Shown here: piece after piece, positions 7,620-14,838 of the stretch | Layout: each line of letters begins with the position of its first letter | Numbering within the stretch: the stretch's first letter is position 1 | Source of the DNA: Hellea sp964472905 | GTDB taxonomy: Bacteria; Pseudomonadota; Alphaproteobacteria; Caulobacterales; Maricaulaceae | NCBI GenBank assembly: GCA_964472905.1 | Contig: CAYYMI010000044.1 | Span: 1-18,519 of the forward strand | Length of the DNA: 18,519 bases | Reading direction: 5' to 3' | Made by a program: the position numbers and the translations under genes | Notes under the pieces: generated by a model | Told to the model about the DNA's origin: nothing | The model's database searches: none | The model's input: only the letters and a program-made list of their open reading frames with translations

Positions 7620-8600
7620 ATGAGTGACCAATTCCCTATTTTTGCGCCAGATACGACTGTTTCGGCGCGCGAGGTTTTTAATGTCGATTTTGACATGCAG
7701 GTTCCAGCCTTTAGCAAATCCAGTGAATTTGTGCCTGCTGTTGATGAGGCCTATTTATTTGACGGGCCAACCACCCAAGCCATTCTTGCAGGCTTTGCCT
7801 TTAATCGCCGCGTGATGATCCAAGGTTATCACGGCACAGGCAAGTCCACCCATATCGAACAAGCGGCCGCACGGCTCAACTGGCCAATGGTTCGGATTAA
7901 CCTCGATAGCCATGTCAGCCGAATTGATTTGGTCGGGAAAGACGCCATTGTTCTCAAAGACGGAAAGCAAATTACAGAATTTCGCGAAGGACTGCTCCCT
8001 TGGGCGCTTCAAAATCCTGTGGCTCTGACCTTTGATGAATATGATGCTGGTCGTCCGGATGTCATGTTTGTGATTCAGCGCGTGCTGGAAGCCCAAGGCC
8101 GCTTGACCTTACTCGACCAAAACAAAGTGATTACGCCCCATAACGCCTTCCGCCTCTTCTCGACAACCAATACGGTGGGGCTGGGTGATACATCCGGGCT
8201 TTATCACGGCACGCAACAAATCAACCAAGGCCAGATGGATCGCTGGTCAATTGTCTGTCAGCTTAATTACCTGCCTCATGCCAGTGAAGAAGCCATCGTA
8301 CTTGCCAAATCACCAAGCTATGACAACGCTGAGGGCAAAGACATTCTCGCCTCTATGGTGCGCGTCGCCGATATGACGCGAAATGCCTTTATCGCGGGCG
8401 ATATCTCAACCGTGATGAGCCCGCGGACAGTGATGAACTGGGCTGAAAATGCGCGTATATTTAATGGCGATCTGGCCCAAGCCTTCCGCCTGACATTCCT
8501 CAATAAATGCGACGAGCTAGAACGCCCGATTATATCCGAGTTCTATCAACGCGCTTTTGGCAAGGACTTACCGGAGAGCGCCGCGATAATGGTGGCCTAG
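7620..8600 (+). CDS. cobS: Aerobic cobaltochelatase ATPase subunit CobS
   Basis: CobS is the AAA+ subunit of the CobNST chelatase, which inserts Co2+ into hydrogenobyrinic acid a,c-diamide in the aerobic cobalamin pathway. The protein is 326 aa. Walker A is GYHGTGKST (69-77) and Walker B is ALTFDEYD (135-142). A sensor-like FSTTNTVGLGD and an Arg-finger-like MDRW follow. The ending (ELERPIISEFYQRAFGKDLPE) is typical of CobS. It sits 12 nt ahead of cobT. The large corrin-binding subunit cobN is not in this window. CobST pairs are also found in genomes lacking cobalamin synthesis, so the substrate depends on cobN being present elsewhere. Confidence 0.95.
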   Translation: MSDQFPIFAPDTTVSAREVFNVDFDMQVPAFSKSSEFVPAVDEAYLFDGPTTQAILAGFAFNRRVMIQGYHGTGKSTHIEQAAARLNWPMVRINLDSHVSRIDLVGKDAIVLKDGKQITEFREGLLPWALQNPVALTFDEYDAGRPDVMFVIQRVLEAQGRLTLLDQNKVITPHNAFRLFSTTNTVGLGDTSGLYHGTQQINQGQMDRWSIVCQLNYLPHASEEAIVLAKSPSYDNAEGKDILASMVRVADMTRNAFIAGDISTVMSPRTVMNWAENARIFNGDLAQAFRLTFLNKCDELERPIISEFYQRAFGKDLPESAAIMVA

Positions 8601-8612
8601 CCATACACCCCC

Positions 8613-10520
8613 GTGACAGATCACGATTACCTTAGCCATCTCGCTACATCGCTCAAGGGAAGGGTTGCATCCACCCCTGAGGCAGCTAGGTTAAAAGCTA
8701 TGAATAAATCTCCAGCAGATGAATTTAAACGCTGTCTTGGCGCAGCGACCAAGGCCATTTCGGGTGAGCTTGAAATGGAAGTCAGTTTTGGCGGAGATGT
8801 CGCCGGGATAGTGCGCGACCAAATCATGCTGCCCAGCTTGCCGCCCAAACCCAAACCCCAACAAATTGCCAAAGCGCGCGGCGAAGCTGATGGGTTGGCG
8901 CTTCGTATCGCCCTGCATGATAAATTTATCCATGCCAAAAATCAGCCGACAACAGGGCCTGCCCGCGCTGTTTATGAAGCCATGGAACAAGCCCGCGTTG
9001 AAGCACTAGGCGGCCAACATCTGGCGGGGGTTGGCGATAATCTGGACGCTGCGCTCTCCGCGCGGGCCCAGCGCAAAGGCTTTCACAATGCTGACATTGC
9101 CAAAGATGATAATAGCTTTGCCGAAGCCGTCGGGCTCTATGCGCGGGAAGTTCTAACAGGCCGCCCCCTACCCGCCGCTTGCGATGGTATCATGAAAGCG
9201 TGGCGCTTGGAGATTGAAGCCAAGGCTGCGCCGCGCATGGACGGCCTGAAAGAGCTGCTCTCCAACCAAGACGATTTTGGCCGGACTGTACGCGAACTTA
9301 TCTCTGATTTTGATCTCTCCAATGATCTCGCTGACCCCGAAGAAGATGAAAATTCCGAAGACGAAACGTCTGAGAATGAAGACGAGCAGCCTGATCAAAC
9401 GCCCGATGCGCCACAAGAAGAACAGCAAGGCCAGACCGAGGTTTCAGATGCCGATGCTATGGAAGATGACAGCGCGGACCCGCAAGATATGGTCGACGCC
9501 GAAAATATTGACGGGGAGAGCGATGATAGCGATCAAACGCCCAACCCCAATGCCCAGCGCCCGCAACCGACTAACCTGCCCGACCCTTATACGGTTTACT
9601 CTACTGCTCATGATGAAGTGATTAAAGCTGAAGAGCTGTGCGAAACTGAAGAGCTTGACCGCCTGCGCGGCTATCTGGATGGGCATATGGCGGGGCTATC
9701 CTCGGTTATTTCACGGCTCGCCAACCGCTTACAAAGACGGCTTTTGGCCCAGCAACAGCGTAGCTGGACCTTTGATCTTGAGGAAGGTCAGCTCGACACC
9801 GCACGCCTCACCCGCGTGATTATCGACCCGATGAGCGCGCTGACGTTCAAAGAAGAAAAAGAAACGGATTTCCGTGATACGGTGGTCACAATCCTCATTG
9901 ATAATTCCGGTTCTATGCGGGGCCGCCCGATTATGGTGGCCGCGGTTTGCGCCGATATTATGGCCCGTACATTAGAGCGCTGCGGCGTGAAAGCTGAAAT
10001 TCTCGGATTTACGACCCGGGCGTGGAAAGGCGGACGAAGTTTCCAAGATTGGATGGCGGCGGGTAAACCGCAAGCCCCAGGGCGGCTTAATGATTTGCGC
10101 CATATCATTTATAAAGGCGCAGATATGCCGTGGCGGCGGGCCAAACGTAATCTCGGTCTGATGATGCGCGAAGGCTTGCTCAAGGAAAATATTGATGGCG
10201 AAGCGCTCGAATGGGCGTACCGCCGTATCATGGCACGGCCTGAACAGCGCCGCATCATGATGGTCATTTCCGACGGCGCGCCCGTCGATGACGCCACCCA
10301 AAGTCAGAATAAAACAGGACTCTTAGAATCCCACCTGCGCATGGTCATAGACAAAATCGAAAACCGCTCAGAGGTCGAGCTCGTCGCTATCGGCATCGGG
10401 CATGACGTCACCCGTTGGTATAAACGCGCCGTCACCATTATGGACGTCGAACAACTCGGCGGCGCGATGACAGAAAAACTTGCAGAGCTTTTCGAAGATA
10501 ATCCGCGCGGGCGGCGATAA
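8613..10520 (+). CDS. cobT: Aerobic cobaltochelatase subunit CobT
   Basis: CobT is the 635-aa VWA-domain partner of the CobS AAA+ ring in cobaltochelatase. It starts with GTG at 8613, 12 nt after cobS; no ATG fits as well. The N-terminal domain (1-235) is helical. Next comes a long acidic, low-complexity Glu/Asp/Gln linker (about 237-312), typical of CobT and of the Mg-chelatase D subunit. The C-terminal VWA domain begins near 410 and has an intact MIDAS: Asp430-x-Ser432-x-Ser434 (LIDNSGSMRG), a downstream Thr in LGFTTRAW, and Asp in MVISDGAPVDD. Length and order are normal. Six nucleotides separate it from the decarboxylase gene. Confidence 0.95.
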   Translation: MTDHDYLSHLATSLKGRVASTPEAARLKAMNKSPADEFKRCLGAATKAISGELEMEVSFGGDVAGIVRDQIMLPSLPPKPKPQQIAKARGEADGLALRIALHDKFIHAKNQPTTGPARAVYEAMEQARVEALGGQHLAGVGDNLDAALSARAQRKGFHNADIAKDDNSFAEAVGLYAREVLTGRPLPAACDGIMKAWRLEIEAKAAPRMDGLKELLSNQDDFGRTVRELISDFDLSNDLADPEEDENSEDETSENEDEQPDQTPDAPQEEQQGQTEVSDADAMEDDSADPQDMVDAENIDGESDDSDQTPNPNAQRPQPTNLPDPYTVYSTAHDEVIKAEELCETEELDRLRGYLDGHMAGLSSVISRLANRLQRRLLAQQQRSWTFDLEEGQLDTARLTRVIIDPMSALTFKEEKETDFRDTVVTILIDNSGSMRGRPIMVAAVCADIMARTLERCGVKAEILGFTTRAWKGGRSFQDWMAAGKPQAPGRLNDLRHIIYKGADMPWRRAKRNLGLMMREGLLKENIDGEALEWAYRRIMARPEQRRIMMVISDGAPVDDATQSQNKTGLLESHLRMVIDKIENRSEVELVAIGIGHDVTRWYKRAVTIMDVEQLGGAMTEKLAELFEDNPRGRR

Positions 10521-10526
10521 GGCCCC

Positions 10527-11942
10527 ATGACCCTCGACCCCAAAGATTGGAGCGCGTTTCGTAAAGCCGCTCATGCGATGCTGCATGCCAGTTTGGATAA
10601 GCTGGAACATGCGCGAGAAGGTAAAGTCTGGACGCCTGTCACAGATAAACTTGCAACCAAAATAAAAGAACCTCTGCCCATGGGGCCAATGGATTATGAG
10701 GATATCACCACAAGCCTTGAAGAGATTATGCCCTATGGCCCCGGCAATATTCATCCGCGCTTTTTCGGCTGGGTGAACGGCGCCGGCGCGCCGTCCAATA
10801 TTTTGGCGGAACTCGCGGGCGCGTCTATGAACGTTAATGCCGGGAGCCGTAATCATGTCGCTCCGCATATTGAACAGCAAGTCATTCGCTGGATGGCCGA
10901 AATTATGGGCATGCCCAAAGAGACCTCTGGTTTGGTTGTCAGCGGCACCTCTATGTCAACCATTGTCGCGCTGAAAGCTGCGCGCGATTTTCATCAAAAG
11001 AAACATGAAAATACGAATCCTGAAGCCTGTATGGTTGGCTATGCCAGCGAGCAGGCCCATAGCTGCATCTGGCGAGCTTTTGATATGCTGGGAATTTGCA
11101 AAGATAATTTGCGTAGCATTAAATGTAATGACAATTACGAAATGGATATCGACGCGCTGAAAGCCGAAATCGAAAAAGACCGCGCTTTTTGTCATATTCC
11201 TTTCGCCATTATCGGCTCGGCGGGTACTGTCAATACAGGCGCAATTGATGATTTGGACGCGATTGCAGATATCTGTGAAGCGCAAGATTTATGGTTCCAT
11301 GTTGACGGCGCATTCGGCGCAACAGCTATTTTAGCCCAACAAGCCCAAACCCGCCTGAAAGCCCTCTCGCGCGTCGATAGTCTAGCGTTTGATTTTCATA
11401 AGTGGTGGCAGGTTAATTATGATGCGGGATGTGTCCTCGTCCGTGACCCGCTTATTCACCGCCAAGCCTTTGCGCGGCGCCCTGAATATTTACGGGGTAA
11501 AGAACGCGGCCTTGCGGGAGGTGATTTTTGGGCGGTTGATTATGGTCCGGAGCTGTCTCGCGGGTTTCGCGCGCTTAAAGTTTGGACCCATATCAAAACT
11601 CATGGCATTAACGCGATTTCCGAGGTCGTTGAGCGCAATATCGCGCAAGCTCAATATTTGGAAGGCCTTGTTAAAAAATCACCAAAGCTTGAAATGTTGG
11701 CCCCAGTTCCGCTCAATATTTGCTGTTTCAGATATAAGTTTGAGACCGATAATAATTCTAAGAACAGTGAAATCGTTGTGAGGCTGCAAGAAGACGGCAT
11801 TGCGGCCCCGTCCAGTACGACCATCGATGATCAGCTCGCCATACGGGTGAACCTAACCAATCACCGCACCACAAAGCGAGATTTAGATATCCTCATTGAA
11901 GCCGTGATTAAGCTCGGAGATAGTTTGACGCATAACGCCTAG
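10527..11942 (+). CDS. PLP-dependent group II amino acid decarboxylase-like protein
   Basis: This 471-aa fold-type I PLP enzyme belongs to the aromatic-L-amino-acid/tyrosine/glutamate decarboxylase superfamily. Visible features are the N-terminal substrate segment HPRFFGWVNGAGAPSNILAE (76-95), the phosphate-binding VSGTSMSTIVAL (138-149), PLP-stacking His178 (SEQAHSC), Asp260 for the pyridine nitrogen (HVDGAFGA) and Schiff-base Lys292 (DFHKWWQVNYD). The protein is complete. The substrate cannot be read from the sequence. It starts 6 nt after cobT, so it is probably co-transcribed, though a cobalamin role is not evident. Its stop overlaps the stop of the convergent SDR gene (CTAG). Confidence 0.9.
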   Translation: MTLDPKDWSAFRKAAHAMLHASLDKLEHAREGKVWTPVTDKLATKIKEPLPMGPMDYEDITTSLEEIMPYGPGNIHPRFFGWVNGAGAPSNILAELAGASMNVNAGSRNHVAPHIEQQVIRWMAEIMGMPKETSGLVVSGTSMSTIVALKAARDFHQKKHENTNPEACMVGYASEQAHSCIWRAFDMLGICKDNLRSIKCNDNYEMDIDALKAEIEKDRAFCHIPFAIIGSAGTVNTGAIDDLDAIADICEAQDLWFHVDGAFGATAILAQQAQTRLKALSRVDSLAFDFHKWWQVNYDAGCVLVRDPLIHRQAFARRPEYLRGKERGLAGGDFWAVDYGPELSRGFRALKVWTHIKTHGINAISEVVERNIAQAQYLEGLVKKSPKLEMLAPVPLNICCFRYKFETDNNSKNSEIVVRLQEDGIAAPSSTTIDDQLAIRVNLTNHRTTKRDLDILIEAVIKLGDSLTHNA

Positions 11943-12724
11943 CGCGGCGGCATTCTTGCGCCCGCATCTGTACGAATATATTCAGCGTTGATATAGGTGT
12001 GCTCAACCATAAATTCGACAACTTCGGCATATTCCCTCGGTTGCCCAAATCGAACCGGAAATTGAACATGGGCCTGCAATGAGGTTTTAACATTATCCGG
12101 CATTTGTTTATAAATCGGCGTTTCGTAAAACCCAGGTAAGATCGTGTTCACGCGAATGCCTTCACGCGCAAGATCGCGCGCCATAGGGAGCGCCATTGCC
12201 AAAATTCCGCCTTTGGAAGAACTATAGGCGACTTGCCCGATTTGCCCGTCTTGCGCGGCCACTGAGGCCGTGTTGATAATAATTCCGCGCTCATTATCAG
12301 GGTCAAGACCTTCAAGTGTCATCATTCCAGCTGCTGATTTTGACGCACAAAGAAAAGAGCCAATCAGATTGATGTTAATAACACGAATATAGGCCTCAAC
12401 ATCATGGGGAATGATAGCACCTGAATCGCGTTTGCGCGCAACAGTTTTCATTGCCGCACCAATACCTGCGCAATTGACCATGATACGCTCTTGACCATTA
12501 GCGGCACGAACGGTTTCAAAGCCAGCATCAACACTGGCATTATCCGCCACGTTGACATTAGCAAAAACCCCGCCAATCTCTTTGGCCACCATCTGCCCGC
12601 GCTCTTCATTCATATCGAAGATCCCAACCTTAGCCCCTTTAGCGGCAAGGCCTCGTGCGGTTGCTTCCCCAAGGCCAGACGCGCCGCCAGTGACAATAGC
12701 CGTGATATCAGATGAAATTTTCAT
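11939..12724 (-). CDS. SDR dehydrogenase, HSD10 / 3-hydroxyacyl-CoA dehydrogenase type II-like
   Basis: This is a classical short-chain dehydrogenase of 261 aa. The Rossmann glycine motif is TGGASGLG (12-19). Asp37 after strand 2 (GIFDMN) indicates NAD preference. NCAG lies at 84-87, and the catalytic Ser154, Tyr167 and Lys171 are present (NTASVAA, AYSSSKGG). The segments RGIIINTASVAA, GQVAYSSSKGGI, MARDLAREGIRVNTILPGF and QFPVRFGQPREYAEVV closely resemble type II 3-hydroxyacyl-CoA dehydrogenase (HSD10), which acts on branched- or short-chain 3-hydroxyacyl-CoA. The ATG has GAGGA 8 nt upstream. It is a single gene, divergent from chpT and converging with the decarboxylase gene. Confidence 0.9.
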   Translation of the reverse strand: MKISSDITAIVTGGASGLGEATARGLAAKGAKVGIFDMNEERGQMVAKEIGGVFANVNVADNASVDAGFETVRAANGQERIMVNCAGIGAAMKTVARKRDSGAIIPHDVEAYIRVININLIGSFLCASKSAAGMMTLEGLDPDNERGIIINTASVAAQDGQIGQVAYSSSKGGILAMALPMARDLAREGIRVNTILPGFYETPIYKQMPDNVKTSLQAHVQFPVRFGQPREYAEVVEFMVEHTYINAEYIRTDAGARMPPR

Positions 12725-12903
12725 AACTTAAATCCTCAAAATTTTATGCAACATAGCTATATCGCACGAGCGAGCAAGATAGACTCTCAAAATTCAGAGG
12801 TATTTATGCGCCCAGCGTGATAAAGAGATGAATTGGACTCTATTCAGGCCTTTATTTTTGACTAAGATAGCCGCAAATCACCTGCTTATTCGCGAGATAA
12901 AAT
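12725..12903. other. Divergent intergenic region, SDR gene / chpT
   Basis: This 179-nt gap must hold promoters for both divergent genes. Two GACTC sequences (12782-12786 and 12836-12840) match GANTC, the CcrM methylation target used in alphaproteobacterial cell-cycle control. A TTGACT lies near 12859, but no good -10 sits at the right distance. I see no ORF, RNA hairpin or repeat here. Confidence 0.4.
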
Positions 12904-13560
12904 ATGTCATCTACCGTTGCTAAACTTACGCCCTCAAGTCTCGCGGCGCTCCTTTGTGCAAGGATATGTCATGATCTCATCAGCCCCGTTGGCGCGCTTG
13001 GGACGGCGATAGAAATTTTAGATGATGAGACGTCTGATATGCATGATGATGCCATGGAGCTTGTTCGGAATTCTTCTCGTCAGGCAGGCGCGAAGCTTAG
13101 ATTTCTAAGATTAGCTTTAGGCGCTGGCGGGTCAGCTCCTGGCATTATCGCGCTTGATGAAATTAAATCACTTGTAGAGGGCATGTACGCAGAGGGGAAA
13201 GCCGCGCTGCATTGGGATACGCCCGTAGACGGTATTAATAAGAACAGCGCGCGCGTACTGCTTAATCTTGTGATGTTAGCCGTTCAGGCGGTCCCGAGAG
13301 GCGGAGATGTGAAAATTTCAATCGCGGAAGACAATGGTGCAACGCAGCTAAATTTAGACGCGACAGGCCCAAAATCTCGCTTAGATGCCAATATTGAAAA
13401 AACGCTCGCCGGAAAATCACCGGAAGATGGATTTGACGGCCGCACCATACAGCCCTTTTATACTGGCATGTTAGCCCGCGAAATGAACAGTTCTATTGCC
13501 ACATCTGTTAATGATGAAACGGTAACTTTTTCCGCAAATATCCCCATAATAACGGCATAA
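12904..13560 (+). CDS. chpT: Histidine phosphotransferase ChpT
   Basis: ChpT relays phosphate from the hybrid kinase CckA to the response regulators CtrA and CpdR, controlling the cell cycle and motility in alphaproteobacteria. The 218-aa protein has a DHp-like helical hairpin with the phosphorylatable His23 in ARICHDLISPVGAL (19-32). A second helix follows (MELVRNSSRQAGAKLRFLRLAL, in two parts). The degenerate ATPase-like C-terminal domain (about 90-215) lacks ATP-binding boxes, as in known ChpT, where it helps dock receivers. It is monocistronic or the first gene of the cluster; the next gene starts 79 nt later. The only ribosome site is a weak GAGA before the ATG. Confidence 0.92.
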   Translation: MSSTVAKLTPSSLAALLCARICHDLISPVGALGTAIEILDDETSDMHDDAMELVRNSSRQAGAKLRFLRLALGAGGSAPGIIALDEIKSLVEGMYAEGKAALHWDTPVDGINKNSARVLLNLVMLAVQAVPRGGDVKISIAEDNGATQLNLDATGPKSRLDANIEKTLAGKSPEDGFDGRTIQPFYTGMLAREMNSSIATSVNDETVTFSANIPIITA

Positions 13561-13583
13561 AACCTCAATACCTTTATGACCTC

Positions 13584-13591
13584 TTAACCAT
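13584..13591 (+). promoter_or_regulatory. Candidate CtrA half-site TTAACCAT
   Basis: TTAACCAT lies in the 79-nt gap between chpT and the CheA-like gene. It matches the half-site reported for the CtrA cell-cycle regulator. A TTAAC at 13616-13620 lies downstream, but its spacing does not give the classical TTAA-N7-TTAA. The gap probably holds a second promoter for the downstream three genes. CtrA control would be a feedback from the ChpT output regulator. Confidence 0.4.
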
Positions 13592-13639
13592 TTTTGGGCA
13601 CTTTGTTCGGACGTATTAACCCAAACCGAGCAACACCCC

Positions 13640-14476
13640 ATGGCACACTTAGGTGATGATCTAGACAACGCCCGTAAATTCGTCACTTCGGCCATTTCCG
13701 ATATGGATTTACTTTTGACCGATGTCAGGCTCGATCACAAGCGGGCAATTGATATCCTATCTGCGCTTAAATCCGAGGCGAAAGGCATGAAGGCGCGAGG
13801 CATTAGCAATGCCGCTAAAGCCGTCATTGAAGGCTATCAAAACCAACACCAACAACCCAAAATCGATGGACGGTTGATGGCGCTATATAAACTCGTGGTT
13901 CAATATAGCGACGGACTCGATGAAATTGCTCCGATTGTTACGCCGCTCTCAGACTCAAGTATAAAATCGAATGACCGGACAGCTGAACATTACAAAATAG
14001 CGAAAATGACGCTCACAGAACTCCTACCCATAGCGGGCCAACACGCGCCAACGCTACAGCATCTCATGACTATAGATGTAACAGAAAAACCCGAAGCCGT
14101 GCCGCAGGTCAGTTTTGAGAGCTTAATGCCTGAGGTCACTGATACCGCTTTGCGCAATGCGCGAGGACAAGGTAAATCTGTCAGCATTTCATACGCTGCC
14201 GAAAATCTCTTTATCGAAAATAGTCAAGTTGACCAGGTTCGTGATGAACTTGACCGTATTGTCCAGCGCTTTGTTAAAGGCAAAATCGGAACGCCCGAGC
14301 AACGCAAAAATGCCGGCCTTCCTCGCAGTGGCCATATTGATGTCTCCGCAAAACATGGATCCAAAGGTTTAAATATTTCCGTGCTTTGCGAAGGGGAAAC
14401 GATAGATTTCACACCGGCGCGCACGAAATCCAAAACGATATTTAAACCCCAAAACTTACAGGAGGTCGGAACATGA
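13640..14476 (+). CDS. Degenerate CheA-like protein (Hpt-like plus partial P4 ATPase-like), probable pseudokinase
   Basis: This 278-aa protein has no intact catalytic site. Residues about 10-100 are helical and resemble an Hpt (CheA P1) domain. The core ILSALKSEAKGMKARGISN (39-57) fits the H-x-x-K-G/S pattern, but Ser41 replaces the phosphorylated His. Residues about 157-257 resemble the start of the CheA P4 domain: SFESLMPEVTDTALRNARGQ, then TPEQRKNAGLPRSGHIDVSA (218-237), then a D-box-like ISVLCEGETIDF. The N-box Asn and His align with Arg210 and Gly214. The protein ends where the ATP lid and G-boxes should begin, and P3 and P5 are absent. It could be a scaffold or inhibitor. Its stop overlaps the response regulator start (ATGA). 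Confidence 0.7.
   Translation: MAHLGDDLDNARKFVTSAISDMDLLLTDVRLDHKRAIDILSALKSEAKGMKARGISNAAKAVIEGYQNQHQQPKIDGRLMALYKLVVQYSDGLDEIAPIVTPLSDSSIKSNDRTAEHYKIAKMTLTELLPIAGQHAPTLQHLMTIDVTEKPEAVPQVSFESLMPEVTDTALRNARGQGKSVSISYAAENLFIENSQVDQVRDELDRIVQRFVKGKIGTPEQRKNAGLPRSGHIDVSAKHGSKGLNISVLCEGETIDFTPARTKSKTIFKPQNLQEVGT
14460..14466 (+). promoter_or_regulatory. Strong ribosome binding site for the response regulator
   Basis: AGGAGGT lies 6 nt before ATG 14473, inside the end of the CheA-like gene. It is the strongest Shine-Dalgarno sequence I saw in the window. It suggests the receiver protein is made at higher levels than its neighbours despite the ATGA overlap. Confidence 0.7.
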
Positions 14477-14838
14477 CGTCCTGCCTTGTTGTAGATGATA
14501 GCCGGATGATACGCCGTGTGGCTTCGCGTATCCTCAAAGATCTAAAATTTGAAACCTCTGAAGCTGAAAATGGGCAGGATGCTATTGATAAATGCCACAT
14601 TGATATGCCTGACGCCATTCTGTTGGATTGGAACATGCCGGTGATGGACGGATTGAGTTTTCTCAAAGAACTCAGAAGCTATGACAACGGTAAAACACCT
14701 GTCGTGATTTTTTGTACAGCTGAACGCGACGTTTTGAAAATCACTGAAGCGCTAGAGGCTGGCGCCGACGAATATATCATGAAACCCTTTGATTCTGATA
14801 TTATCGAATCCAAATTTCAGCAGGCGGGATTGATATAA
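14473..14838 (+). CDS. Single-domain response regulator (CheY-like)
   Basis: This is a stand-alone receiver domain of 121 aa with all conserved residues. The acidic pair is Asp8-Asp9 (LVVDDSRMIRR), the phospho-acceptor is Asp52 (LLDWNMPVMDG), the switch Thr is Thr82 (IFCTAERD) and the conserved Lys is Lys104 (YIMKPFD). It has no output domain, so it must act by protein contact or as a phosphate sink. It overlaps the CheA-like gene by 4 nt, and the CheR-like gene begins on the base right after its stop (TAAATG). Possible phosphodonors are ChpT or a distant CheA, since the adjacent CheA-like protein seems unable to phosphorylate. Confidence 0.92.
   Translation: MTSCLVVDDSRMIRRVASRILKDLKFETSEAENGQDAIDKCHIDMPDAILLDWNMPVMDGLSFLKELRSYDNGKTPVVIFCTAERDVLKITEALEAGADEYIMKPFDSDIIESKFQQAGLI

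Noticed and set aside
10368..10880. 170-codon minus-strand frame across the cobT/decarboxylase junction
   Set aside because: It is antisense to two clear genes with family motifs, and its sequence has no coherent domain.
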